The notes: generated by a model from the sequence alone, not told the origin. Shown: positions 33,971-42,733, counted from the first letter of the stretch. The stretch: 64,000 bases of DNA from Chitinophagaceae bacterium (GCA_019638625.1 JAHBTK010000001.1:859434-923433); one strand, 5' to 3'. Numbers and translations are program-made.

Positions 33971-35005
33971 AAAATATTAAAGATAAGTGGATTAGATAGA
34001 AAGTTGCATTTAAATTTTGCCCATAGCACCGGGTATTTTAGAAAAGTTTCAAAAAAAAATAGTTAGTAATGCAACCATACTTCTTCAACATTCATCAATA
34101 ATGGCGTACAAAATATTATATAATAGTTTGCCCCTTTAGGAAATCAAAACCCGGCCTCTATATAATCTCTAACCTTATGAAACAAAAGATAGTACTGCGT
34201 GCTTTTTAAATACAGGATCGTCCCTTTGCTGACTTTTTAGTTCATTGATGAAAAGCCTGACAATGCAGTCTGTCAAAGAAACTGTGTCTTGGATGACGGT
34301 TTGAGGCACAGTTTTCCGAACGAACAATCATTTAAACATAGAGAAAACCCCTATTCAAACAATATCTTATGAAAGATATAACGGACCTTTTTGTCCTATT
34401 GAAACTTTGGACCATGCAGTATTCGTTTTGTCAACAAAAACCTTCCCCCTGCATGCTTTTGTTGCCGGAACCGGGATCATCTTTTTCTGATCAACAATTT
34501 CCCGTTTTTAATTTCCGTAACCAATACTTAAGAAGAACCTGATCGTGTACTCTATGGGAACTTTTTTAAGAGTTCTACTCAGCTAAATGTAGTTCCAGGC
34601 AACTGGCAATAATCCCTTAACCCTTTGCTTACCTGTGGATCAGAAACCAAAAAACCGGTCTAATTGACCGGTTTTTGTTTTCAGAAACCCGATGTCTAGT
34701 AAGTAAAATCTACTTTTCTTATAAACAACCTTGATTTTTGAGCCTGTGTCCTTTATCCTAATTTCTTTGAGTTCGTTTTGATGATGTAAAGATGGCACAT
34801 AATTCTGCCCCTGATAAGTTTATTCGCCGGGTGTGTTTCCTGGTTCGGTAAAGCAGTATTTTTTGCCGATAAGTATAAATACTTATAGCAATTAAGTATT
34901 ACCCTGTTGATTGATGGTAATCGTAATACCAATATTTGCTTATTTTGCTGTTTATAACACTGAGCAGCGCTCTGAAGCGCTGTTTTAAAGTAGTATTCCA
35001 CACCC
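33971..35005. other. One-kilobase region without recognised genes
   Basis: No credible protein gene is seen. Short frames at 34179 (MKQKIVLRAF, 10 codons) and 34369 (40 codons, MKDITDLFVLLKLW...) have no recognisable content and may be remnants or non-coding. A weak hairpin (AAACTGTG/CACAGTTT) lies at 34279-34314, and a strong terminator is annotated at 34650-34685. A candidate non-coding RNA between about 34140 and 34685 is possible but not shown. Confidence 0.4.
34650..34685 (+). terminator. Orphan rho-independent terminator
   Basis: AAAACCGGTC pairs with GACCGGTTTT around a TAATT loop and is followed by TTTGTTTT. No plus-strand gene precedes it within 650 bp; the preceding gene is on the minus strand. 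It therefore probably ends an unannotated transcript. Confidence 0.7.
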
Positions 35006-35878
35006 ATGCTGTATTTAGCCGGTAGTATTCTTTTCGCCACTTATTTAGGAGTGTATTTTAAGGTAACCGGCCGGCTTCAACTGAATACCCTCCAGGTAAT
35101 TGTGTTTAACTATATCACTTGTGTGATCACCGGTTCAATGATGCAATCGGCCATACCGTTTTCACGGGATATACTGGCAGCGCCCTGGTTGTTTTGGGCG
35201 GGTATAATGGGACTTGCTTTTATATCTTTATTTTACCTGATAGGGTATTCCACGCAAAATATTGGCGTTGCCATTACCTCCGTCGCTTTCAAATTGTCGT
35301 TGGTCATACCTTTTGTGTTTTCAATATACCTTTATGATGAACGGATTTCTGTCACCCGGTGGATGGGTATTGTGCTGGCCGTAGCAGCCGTAGTATTTAC
35401 CTGTTATCAAAAACGCGACCCCGGCAGGGAAAACCGCTTTTTATTTCTTATCATTCCGTTGGTAATTTTTGCCGGGAGTGGTTTGCTGGATACTACCATT
35501 CAATTTACAGAGCGGCGCTTCCTGGACGGAAGTAACAATAATAATTTCCTGATCACGGCTTTTGGCGTTGCGGCTGCCTGCGGGGTGGTTTTATTATCGT
35601 TGCAGTTAATGAAAGGCGGAAGGATTCAGCCGGGTGCTATAGTGGCCGGGGTCTTACTCGGTATTCCCAATTATTTTTCCATCTGGTGTCTTGTGGCGGC
35701 ATTGAAGTCTTTTCCCGGCAGCAGTTCAACCATCATACCTGTAAACAATATGGCAGTAGTGCTGCTGACGGCTGTCATTGCACGTTTGGTTTTTAAGGAA
35801 CAACTATCAGGACTCAACTGGACCGGTATTTTACTATCCGTAGTTTCTATTTTATTATTAGCAGATTTAAACCTGTAG
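35006..35878 (+). CDS. EamA/DMT-family transporter
   Basis: A 290-residue ten-helix membrane protein. The first half has AGSILFATYLGVYFK and a conserved ISLFYLIGYSTQNIGVAITSVAFKLSLVIPFVFSIYLYDE block. The second half ends PVNNMAVVLLTAVIARLVFKEQLSGLNWTGILLSVVSILLL, typical of DMT permeases. It is not closely similar to the other EamA protein in the window. The YigZ gene follows 9 bp downstream, so the two are probably co-transcribed. Substrate unknown. Confidence 0.83.
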   Translation: MLYLAGSILFATYLGVYFKVTGRLQLNTLQVIVFNYITCVITGSMMQSAIPFSRDILAAPWLFWAGIMGLAFISLFYLIGYSTQNIGVAITSVAFKLSLVIPFVFSIYLYDERISVTRWMGIVLAVAAVVFTCYQKRDPGRENRFLFLIIPLVIFAGSGLLDTTIQFTERRFLDGSNNNNFLITAFGVAAACGVVLLSLQLMKGGRIQPGAIVAGVLLGIPNYFSIWCLVAALKSFPGSSSTIIPVNNMAVVLLTAVIARLVFKEQLSGLNWTGILLSVVSILLLADLNL

Positions 35879-35887
35879 TTTTGAGTA

Positions 35888-36511
35888 ATGAGAGACGCTG
35901 ATTATTATTTTACAATTGAACAGGAAGGGGTAGCCGAATTTAAAGACAGGGGAAGTAAGTTTATCGCCTGTATTTTTCCATTAAAGTCAGTGGACGAGTT
36001 TAAAACGATCCTGGAAAATACAAAAAAGAAATACCCTAAAGCCTCTCACTATTGTTTTGCTTACCGTATCGGGCTGGATGGCAACACTTTCAGGGTCAGC
36101 GACGACGGGGAGCCTTCCGGTACGGCCGGCAAACCTGTTTTCGGATTACTTGAAAGCAAACAGTTAACAGATATCCTGATTGTGGTGGTACGGTATTTCG
36201 GAGGGACGCTGTTGGGGGTGCCCGGTTTGATCAATGCTTACCGTAGCGCCGCGGCCCTGGCGCTTCAAACCACGCCGGTGATTCAAAAAGCGGTTGAAGT
36301 ACGTTATAAGCTTCATTTTGATTATACCATTATGAATGAAGTAATGACAGTGGTAAAGTATTATAGCTGCAGCATATTGCAACAGGAAGCCCAATTATTC
36401 TGCGATATGGAAATCGGGATACCCAGGAACCGGCTGAATGAAGTGCTGTTCAAGCTGCAGCATATACGAGGACTGGAGTTGAAGCAAATGGATCAGATCA
36501 ATTCCGTTTAG
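35888..36511 (+). CDS. YigZ/IMPACT family protein (UPF0029)
   Basis: A 207-residue cytoplasmic protein. The N-terminal IMPACT domain (about 1-125) carries the family signature DDGEPSGTAGKPVFGLL followed by DILIVVVRYFGGTLLGVPGLINAYRSAA. The C-terminal ~75 residues resemble the DUF1949 ferredoxin-like domain (HFDYTIMNEVMTVVKYYSC). Homologues are linked to translation control in eukaryotes; the bacterial role is undefined. Its 3' end overlaps the convergent ccmF gene by 14 bp. Confidence 0.92.
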   Translation: MRDADYYFTIEQEGVAEFKDRGSKFIACIFPLKSVDEFKTILENTKKKYPKASHYCFAYRIGLDGNTFRVSDDGEPSGTAGKPVFGLLESKQLTDILIVVVRYFGGTLLGVPGLINAYRSAAALALQTTPVIQKAVEVRYKLHFDYTIMNEVMTVVKYYSCSILQQEAQLFCDMEIGIPRNRLNEVLFKLQHIRGLELKQMDQINSV

Positions 36512-38948
36512 CACGTTGCCATGCACTCATCAAAGTGCCGAAGCTGGTAACCAGCACACCCATCCATAAAAGATTGATATAAGGAAACTGGAATGCTTTC
36601 AGGGTGATATAGTTCATTACAGCCCCGGATTCTTTTACTCCCAGTTCAATCTGTTCGCCGTTCTTGTTCACTTCCAGTACCAGGCTTTGGGCCATAATAG
36701 TATCCCTTTTGGGAATAGGGGTGCCGTCTTTTGAAAACAGGGCGGGATTCGCTTTGAATGTCATTCCGTTATTGCCATGTACTGTAACATCTGCCAGCCA
36801 GGCGCTGTCTACCAGGGGCAGGTCTTTATTGGTTCCTTTATCCGCTTTGATCAACTGGTCGATGGTAATATAACCTGAAGAGTAAAATACGGTATCTCCG
36901 GTAAATACGGGTGTATGCCTGAACGTGGCAGTGTCTTTTACACTCTCAGGATCAGGCATAGACGTTACAAAAGTGAAAATATCTTTGTTCCAGTAATGCC
37001 TGGAATCGGGGTTGGCCGACAACTGCGTTCGTCCATCTTCTCCTTTTATCAGGAAGGCATTGGGGTATAAGGTGAACTCTTCCTTAACAGTGTTAGTGAC
37101 AGAGTCCTTCCATACATAGTGTATTTTGAAATACCGTTTTTCATCCCTGGGGTAGCTGGTGTCTCCTGAATAGGTTACTACGTATTTGCCGAGCGGTGTG
37201 GGAACGCCCTGTATGAGCGTAACATTCTGTAAACCGCTGTCATCTCTTCCTTTGGGATCTTTCAGCCATGAAAAAACGATACCTGTTCTATTGATGGAGA
37301 TCACTTCTTTTTTGGAAGATGAAATAAGGATACCCAGCAACAACAAACCAAAACCGAAATGGGCGATAGAACCGCCGGCAGATTTCATCTTACCGTTTAG
37401 CCCCACCCATATATAAGCCGTATTGGCTACCATAGCATACACCGCTGCAAAAATGGCCAGGTGAATAGCTCCCAGGTAGCCGGCGCCGTAATTCATGTAG
37501 TTGATATTGCCAAACAGACTGATCAGCAGTGATATCACAACGGCAATAACAGTAGGAACGGCAATTTTTTTCAGCCAGAAAGACCGTGGGGTATGCTTGT
37601 ACTTTAGATATTGTACAATCGCCGTAAGAAGTCCCAACACCACCGCGATAAGGATCATTACCCTGTTGTACACATATTCCGGATCTTCCCCGATGGCCAT
37701 TTGGGAACCAAATATTTTATTGATAAGCGGCAGCGATGTATAGAAGGTGATATAAGCGGATGATATCAGGAATACAAGCGCGCCTACAAACATCCAGAAT
37801 TCCCTGGAAGAAATATCTTCTTCCTTTTTTACGACCGGGAGGTGTTTCCTGTTCTTAAAATACAAGACCGCAAACAGCGCGGAGAAGAAACTCATGATTA
37901 CCAGGAAATGCCAGAAGAGAGAATTACCATCCCCTGTAAAGGAGTGCACGGAAGTATCGCCCAGTACACCTGTCCGGGTCAGGAAGGTAGAATAGATAAG
38001 CGTCAGGAAAGACAGGAACGTAAACCAGAAAACAGACCTCGATGAATAGCCTGTAGACCTGTTGAGCAGCATAATGTGGATGGCGGCTATAATGATCAGC
38101 CAGGGTACCAGGGACGCATTTTCTACAGGGTCCCAGGCCCAGTAACCTCCAAAAGTAAGCGACTCATAGGCCCATGCGGCGCCCATCATGATGCCGATAC
38201 CGAGAAAGGCTGCATTGAACAGCGCCCAGGGCAGCACCGGCTTGATCCATTCATGGTATTTTTTAGTCCACAAACCGGCAATAGCGAATGCAAAGGGTAC
38301 GATGCTGGATGCAAAACCGATAAAAACAATAGGCGGGTGGATCACCATCCAGTAGTTCTGCAGCAGGATATTCAACCCTTGACCATCTCTTAAAGCCTTC
38401 TGGATATACAGGGGGTCTTTAAAAATGGGGTAATTGTATTCATTGCGCATCAGCACAAACGGGCTGCTGCCGATCTTCACATCAAAAAAGTAAACACCCA
38501 GCAGGAAAGTTGACATGAATATCTGTGCTACCGAAAGGATCGTCATCACAGGGGCTTCCCAGACCTTCCCGGTTTTTATCAGCACCAGCCCGATGATACA
38601 ATGCCACAGGTTCCACAACATGAAACTTCCTTCCTGTCCTTCCCAAAAGCTGCTGATAAGGTAGTTGACCGGAAGGCTCCGATTGGAGTGTTGATAGGCG
38701 AAACGGTATTCAAAATAATGATTATACAGGATAATATACAGCGCGACCATGATGGTGGCAACTGCAACCGTTTCTATAATAAAAGCGGTTCGTGCCAGCT
38801 TCTTCCATGCGGCATGTATTTCGGCGACAGCCGCTGTTTGGGTTGCCTTAAAATAAGCGAAAGTAGCAACCAGAGAAGCCACAAACGATAATACTGCACA
38901 AAAATGCCCCAGTTGTCCTACGAACAAATGCTCTCCCTGGTAACCCAT
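36498..38948 (-). CDS. ccmF: CcmF/CcsA-type cytochrome c haem lyase subunit
   Basis: An 816-residue polytopic inner-membrane protein. The tryptophan-rich WWD-type haem-handling motif is seen as GGYWAWDPVENASLVPWLIIIAAIH, with conserved flanking histidines (VIHPPIVFIGFA upstream). The ~170 residues before the last membrane segment form a periplasmic domain (VTLIQGVPTPLGKYVVTYSG onward). It transfers haem from CcmE to apocytochrome c. It is longer than proteobacterial CcmF (about 650), as is usual in Bacteroidota. It follows ccmE by 3 bp and is probably translationally coupled. Confidence 0.92.
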   Translation of the reverse strand: MGYQGEHLFVGQLGHFCAVLSFVASLVATFAYFKATQTAAVAEIHAAWKKLARTAFIIETVAVATIMVALYIILYNHYFEYRFAYQHSNRSLPVNYLISSFWEGQEGSFMLWNLWHCIIGLVLIKTGKVWEAPVMTILSVAQIFMSTFLLGVYFFDVKIGSSPFVLMRNEYNYPIFKDPLYIQKALRDGQGLNILLQNYWMVIHPPIVFIGFASSIVPFAFAIAGLWTKKYHEWIKPVLPWALFNAAFLGIGIMMGAAWAYESLTFGGYWAWDPVENASLVPWLIIIAAIHIMLLNRSTGYSSRSVFWFTFLSFLTLIYSTFLTRTGVLGDTSVHSFTGDGNSLFWHFLVIMSFFSALFAVLYFKNRKHLPVVKKEEDISSREFWMFVGALVFLISSAYITFYTSLPLINKIFGSQMAIGEDPEYVYNRVMILIAVVLGLLTAIVQYLKYKHTPRSFWLKKIAVPTVIAVVISLLISLFGNINYMNYGAGYLGAIHLAIFAAVYAMVANTAYIWVGLNGKMKSAGGSIAHFGFGLLLLGILISSSKKEVISINRTGIVFSWLKDPKGRDDSGLQNVTLIQGVPTPLGKYVVTYSGDTSYPRDEKRYFKIHYVWKDSVTNTVKEEFTLYPNAFLIKGEDGRTQLSANPDSRHYWNKDIFTFVTSMPDPESVKDTATFRHTPVFTGDTVFYSSGYITIDQLIKADKGTNKDLPLVDSAWLADVTVHGNNGMTFKANPALFSKDGTPIPKRDTIMAQSLVLEVNKNGEQIELGVKESGAVMNYITLKAFQFPYINLLWMGVLVTSFGTLMSAWQRAKRN

Positions 38949-38951
38949 GAT

Positions 38952-39368
38952 TTAATCCTGTATTTTATTTTCAAATTCCTTTCCCTGGTGTGCGGGATCA
39001 TCTTTGTATTTGGAGGGACATTTCAGCAGAATTTCCTTGCATTCAAATACGTCTCCGTTCATTTTCCCTTTCATCACTATGCGTTCACTCATTTCCAGTT
39101 CCGGTGGTTTGGTATTGTGGTACACCACCTTGGTTTTGCCTCCCAGGGAGTCTATAGCATAAAATTCGAGGTAGTTTGGATCCTTGACCGGGTCATAGGA
39201 AATGTCCTGCGTACGGTCCAGTTGGGCTATTAAATGCAGGTATTTCCCCTGTTTCTGTTGGGCAGAAGCGATCGTATCGTAAGTAGTCAAATCACTCGAC
39301 AGGGTTACTAACATGTAAGCAATCGCGCCGGCTATCAGAACAAGGGCAACAATGTGTATTTTTTTCAT
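38952..39368 (-). CDS. ccmE: Cytochrome c maturation haem chaperone CcmE, CxxxY variant
   Basis: A 138-residue protein with an N-terminal membrane anchor (about 5-22) and a periplasmic OB-fold domain. In classical CcmE the haem is bound covalently by His in an HxxxY motif. Here the equivalent position is Cys117 in LLKCPSKYKDD, giving Cys117-x3-Tyr121. CxxxY CcmE proteins are known from archaea and some deltaproteobacteria (system I*). The codon TGT is clear in the sequence. It sits directly before ccmF. Other ccm genes are not in the window. Confidence 0.88.
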   Translation of the reverse strand: MKKIHIVALVLIAGAIAYMLVTLSSDLTTYDTIASAQQKQGKYLHLIAQLDRTQDISYDPVKDPNYLEFYAIDSLGGKTKVVYHNTKPPELEMSERIVMKGKMNGDVFECKEILLKCPSKYKDDPAHQGKEFENKIQD

Positions 39369-39730
39369 GTTGGTGGAAACTTCCTTTGTGAAATGCGAAA
39401 TTAGGTCAAAAACTCATGCGTTCCGTGTTACATATAACCTATTAAGCTGAGTTTCATCAGTTATTTTCCGCTATTCCTGTAATGCCCTGCCGTACAGGGA
39501 CAGCCGGTTTGAGCCGGTGGATTTCAAAACCAAAAGAATTGTTAATAACATATCCGCTGGGTCATCCGGCCGGGCAAAATATTTCACTTCACCAAAAAGA
39601 AAAATGAACTAATATTAACATCGCCGACCCTGTCAAAAAACGAAGGTCAGCGGCAGTATTATTGTCGCCTGCCGGCAACTATGTCTGTATCCGAAACTGT
39701 GTGCATTCTTTGTAAAACTATATTAAAGCC
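39369..39730. other. Intergenic region between ccmE and the Api92-like gene
   Basis: About 360 bp with no reading frame of note. It should hold the divergent promoters of ccmE and the downstream gene. Short palindromes (CCCTGCCGTACAGGG about 39484-39498, GCCGGTTTGAGCCGG about 39504-39518) are visible; no clear promoter consensus was found. Confidence 0.4.
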
Positions 39731-40303
39731 ATGCCTAACTGGTGTCTGACCATATACATAATAGAAGGCGATCCGGGTGAGATCAATGACCTGGAAGAGA
39801 AACTACGCGGGTTACAGGAAGGCAACGTTTCCCTGGCGGAAAATGCTTTTGGGAAGACCTGGCTGGGAAACGTGGTGAAGCTGTATGGCGGCGACCCGGA
39901 TGAGATAGCCTGCCGGGGAAATTTTGAAGAGTGGCAGCGAATAAATGATAATACCCTCGAATTGGAAACAAGTACTGCCTGGGTGGAGATGAGGGAAACC
40001 TGGGATTTTGTATGCCGGCAATACAGCAGCCTGCGTTACTATTTCCGGGCCGAGGAACCGGGAGGCGAATATTTTGTGACCAATGATGCAGACAGAAAAT
40101 ACTTTCGTGACCGGTTTTTCATGGATCAACCGGAAGAAGGCACGCTCTATTTTGAAACGGAAAAGGCCTTGTTTGCCGAAGTTTCCGGCAGAACCGGTAC
40201 AGACATCAGCAATTGGGAGGAACTGCGGGCAGCCATTAAAAAGTATAACGAGGCTGATGAAGATGACAACCCAATAACGGCCGGTGCATTCGCCGTGGTA
40301 TGA
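39731..40303 (+). CDS. Api92/YubB-like ferredoxin-like domain protein (DUF1281 type)
   Basis: A 190-residue cytoplasmic protein beginning MPNWCLTIYIIEGDPGEI, the characteristic MxNWCxNxLxxxG-like start of Api92-like/DUF1281 proteins found in phages and plasmids. The following helix and WLGNVVKLYGGDPDEI and WVEMRETWDFVCRQYSS regions fit a ferredoxin-like sandwich with a conserved Trp-rich surface. A C-terminal acidic stretch (ADRKYFRDRFF...DEDDNP) follows. No function is established. It is a single gene with no phage genes around it, so a domesticated element or normal chromosomal gene are both possible. Confidence 0.65.
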   Translation: MPNWCLTIYIIEGDPGEINDLEEKLRGLQEGNVSLAENAFGKTWLGNVVKLYGGDPDEIACRGNFEEWQRINDNTLELETSTAWVEMRETWDFVCRQYSSLRYYFRAEEPGGEYFVTNDADRKYFRDRFFMDQPEEGTLYFETEKALFAEVSGRTGTDISNWEELRAAIKKYNEADEDDNPITAGAFAVV

Positions 40304-40373
40304 TTACAGCCAATGAAAGACTTTATTTTTGAAGGTGGTAAATGGTTGTGATTGAATTACCGGATTTGTTATT

Positions 40374-40412
40374 TTTGTTTATAAATATCAAATTTGTTTT
40401 ATAAATACTAAA
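40374..40412 (+). repeat. Imperfect tandem repeat in front of the aminotransferase gene
   Basis: TTTGTTTATAAATATCAAA is directly followed by TTTGTTTTATAAATACTAAA, ending 8 bp before the ATG at 40421. The AT-rich duplication may place two -33-like TTTG boxes or be a regulator-binding repeat. Confidence 0.5.
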
Positions 40413-40420
40413 CATATAAA

Positions 40421-41770
40421 ATGTCGCAGAAGAAGGTATCCACAGAACAGGGAGACAACAACAGCAGTTTGCTGCGGGAGGAATATACCAAAGGACTGGA
40501 TGAGGAAACCCGTTTCTGGCTCAATGAGGACGCCCGGTATTTCCTGCACCAGGCATTGTCTACGCCGGTGATGAATGTACTTTCCAGGACGGAGGGCGCC
40601 TATATATACGATCTGCAGGGAAAAAAATACCTGGACCTTCATGGCAACGGGGTGCACAATGCCGGTTTTTCCAACCCGGATGTCATACAGGCGGCGATAC
40701 AACAAATGCAGGAGCAACTGGCATTTACTCCCAGGCGTTATACCAATATCCCCGCTATTCAACTGGCAAAGAAGCTGGTGGAGATAACGCCTGATGGGTT
40801 GGACAGGGTATTGTTCTGTCCCGGTGGTTCCGAAGCTATAGAAATGGCCATATCGCTGGCAAAGCAGGTCACGGGCAGATGGAAAACCATTTCTTATTGG
40901 GACTCCTATCATGGCAACGGGTTCCAGGCTTCTTCCGTAGGGGGTGAAGAGCATTTTGCCAACGGGCAGGGACCCATGGTGCCTGGCGCTTTTCATGTGG
41001 AGTTTCCTAATTATTACCGCAACCCCTGGGGGTTAACAGACCCGCGGGCGATAGATGAGGAGTACCTGCGCCAGATTAAGATCATCCTAAAACGGAACCC
41101 CGATATCGCCGCCATCATTGCGGAGCCTATATCGGCTACACCGGTTGTTCCGTCTGTATATTACTGGGAGGAGGTGCGTAAAATCTGTGACGATTATGGC
41201 ATCCTGCTGATCTTTGATGAAATTATTGAAGGGTTCGGAAGAACGGGTAAATGGTTTGCCAGCGAACATTTTGTTACCCCGGATGTGCTGGTGATGGGCA
41301 AGTCGCTGGGCGGTGGCATATTACCCCTGGCGGGTATCGCCACCAAAGAAAAGTTCAATGTGCTGCAACACCGGTCTATCGGTCATTTTACGCACGAAAA
41401 AAACCCCCTTTCCTGCGCCGCCGGACTGGCAGGCATACAGTACATTGAAAAACATAACCTGGTGGAAAATTCTTCCCATTTGGGTGACTACCTGATGGGG
41501 GAGCTTAACAGGTTAAAAGAAAACTTCCCGGTAATCGGAAATGTAGCCGGCAGGGGATTGCATATAGGAGTGGACCTGGTGAAAGACCCCGGGTCAAAGG
41601 AAAGGGCGGAGTCAGAAGCGGAAAAGATCATGTATGATTGCCTGCAGCAGGGAGTGGCATTGAAGGTAATAGAAGGGAATATCCTCACCATGCGCCCTTC
41701 TCTGGTAATCGGTAAAGAGGACTGCGACCTGATAGTAGAGGTTTTACACGACAGCCTCAGCCGGCTTTGA
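40421..41770 (+). CDS. Class III PLP-dependent aminotransferase family protein
   Basis: A 449-residue fold-type I PLP enzyme. The Schiff-base lysine is in VLVMGKSLGGGILPLAG. The pyridine-nitrogen Asp is in LLIFDEIIEGFGRTGKW, and the phosphate-binding region is FCPGGSEAIEMAISLAK. The N-terminal DLHGNGVHNAGFSNP and FTPRRYTNIPA blocks resemble the subgroup containing (R)-1-hydroxy-2-aminoethylphosphonate ammonia-lyase (PbfA). No phosphonate genes are nearby, so an omega-amino-acid or diamine transaminase role is equally open. Cytoplasmic, monocistronic. Confidence 0.85.
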   Translation: MSQKKVSTEQGDNNSSLLREEYTKGLDEETRFWLNEDARYFLHQALSTPVMNVLSRTEGAYIYDLQGKKYLDLHGNGVHNAGFSNPDVIQAAIQQMQEQLAFTPRRYTNIPAIQLAKKLVEITPDGLDRVLFCPGGSEAIEMAISLAKQVTGRWKTISYWDSYHGNGFQASSVGGEEHFANGQGPMVPGAFHVEFPNYYRNPWGLTDPRAIDEEYLRQIKIILKRNPDIAAIIAEPISATPVVPSVYYWEEVRKICDDYGILLIFDEIIEGFGRTGKWFASEHFVTPDVLVMGKSLGGGILPLAGIATKEKFNVLQHRSIGHFTHEKNPLSCAAGLAGIQYIEKHNLVENSSHLGDYLMGELNRLKENFPVIGNVAGRGLHIGVDLVKDPGSKERAESEAEKIMYDCLQQGVALKVIEGNILTMRPSLVIGKEDCDLIVEVLHDSLSRL

Positions 41771-41809
41771 TCCGGGAGGTTACAGGTTTCAGGTTTTGCC
41801 TGTAACGCT

Positions 41810-42184
41810 CTATTCATCCTTTTTCCTCACGATCAGGAACCAGTCATTGTCAAGGGGGAGATAACCGTAATCATAACAATAGGTATATGTTCTGCCGGTG
41901 CGGGTAGTATACAGGTGCGTATGATACATGAACTGATAGCCCCGCTTCAGCAGTTTTTCCCGGTTGGCCTTTGCCGTGTCTTCTTCCCGCGAAAGCAGGC
42001 TTTCCAGGATGCGCCGGTTTTTTTGTAAGATTAAATTGATGATCCTGACCTGTTTGCTGGTTTGCAATTTTAGCTGGTTGTTGTAGACATTGCGGCAGGA
42101 ATCATCACAAAACCGTTTATCTGTCCTGCCTTTCAGCGTTTTGCCGCATTGTTCGCATTTTTTGGTGTTTTCGTTCTGTATCAT
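41810..42184 (-). CDS. Zinc-ribbon protein of unknown function
   Basis: A 124-residue protein. The N-terminus carries a clear treble-clef/zinc-ribbon: CEQCGKTLKGRTDKRFCDDSCRNVYNN, with CxxC and FCxxxCR cysteines (about residues 9-33). A basic helical region (about 35-75) follows. The C-terminal part is aromatic-rich (HTHLYTTRTGRTYTYCYDYGYLPL). This ATG is preferred because the upstream extension would run through the palindromes at 42229-42273. It is divergent from ssb and shares its promoter region. The function is not known; nucleic-acid binding is plausible from the zinc-ribbon. Confidence 0.7.
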   Translation of the reverse strand: MIQNENTKKCEQCGKTLKGRTDKRFCDDSCRNVYNNQLKLQTSKQVRIINLILQKNRRILESLLSREEDTAKANREKLLKRGYQFMYHTHLYTTRTGRTYTYCYDYGYLPLDNDWFLIVRKKDE

Positions 42185-42228
42185 AGTGTGGTGTTGAGTT
42201 TCCGGGGAAAAAGATACGACAATTATCC

Positions 42229-42273
42229 GTGTATAAACGTTTATACACGGGTAACTACGGGTATAAACGTTTA
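42229..42273. promoter_or_regulatory. Tandem operator-like palindromes between the zinc-ribbon and ssb genes
   Basis: GTGTATAAACGTTTATACAC (42229-42248) is a perfect 20-bp palindrome. A second copy of the core, GTATAAACGTTTA, lies at 42261-42273. The TAAACGTTTA centres are 30 bp apart, about three helical turns, which suits cooperative binding of a dimeric regulator. The site is 45 bp upstream of the zinc-ribbon ATG. Confidence 0.55.
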
Positions 42274-42385
42274 ATCTCCGGCTATCCTTTTCGTTGTAAA
42301 CCATCTTTGTGTTGTCAACCGAATTGCCGGTTGAATGAAATAGAAACTTTAACCGTTCGCTGCGGCGGACACAAAACAAAACACT

Positions 42386-42733
42386 ATGTACGCGTTAAAA
42401 AACAAAGTTCAGCTTATCGGTAACCTGGGCAACAACCCGGAAATTAAAAGCATGGAATCTGGAAAGAAAATGGCTACTTTCAGCATGGCTACCAGCGAAT
42501 CCTACCGCAATGCAAAAGGCGAAAAAGTGACAGAGACCCAATGGCACCGACTGGTAGCCTGGGGCAAACTGGCGGAGATCGCCGAACAGTATCTTGACAA
42601 GGGAAAGGAGGTGATAGTAGAGGGCAAACTGATAAACCGTTCCTATACGGATAAGGACGGTGTGAAGCGCTACATTACGGAAGTTCAACTGACGGAATTG
42701 CTGATGCCGGGCGGTAAACAGGGCTTTCAATAA
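42386..42733 (+). CDS. ssb: Short single-stranded DNA-binding protein
   Basis: A 115-residue OB-fold protein. The SSB pattern is clear: NKVQLIGNLGNNPEIKSMESGKKMATFSMATSESY, then TQWHRLVAWGKLAEIAEQYLDKGKEVIVEGKL, then YITEVQLTELLMPG. It binds single-stranded DNA during replication, repair or recombination. It ends ...GGKQGFQ, without the acidic DDDLPF-type tail that recruits partner proteins in full-length SSB (about 150-180 residues). It is therefore probably a second, specialised SSB and not the essential replicative one. Divergent from the zinc-ribbon gene. Confidence 0.92.
   Translation: MYALKNKVQLIGNLGNNPEIKSMESGKKMATFSMATSESYRNAKGEKVTETQWHRLVAWGKLAEIAEQYLDKGKEVIVEGKLINRSYTDKDGVKRYITEVQLTELLMPGGKQGFQ

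Noticed and set aside
34369..34491. 40-codon frame MKDITDLFVLLKLW... in the gene-free region
   Set aside because: It has no family resemblance, no clear promoter or ribosome-binding signal and is too short to judge. Mentioned in the region entry only.
34753..35040. 95-codon minus-strand frame overlapping the second EamA gene start
   Set aside because: No known domain, it overlaps a well-supported gene and its promoter region, and it is rich in rare low-complexity residues, so it is most likely a chance frame.
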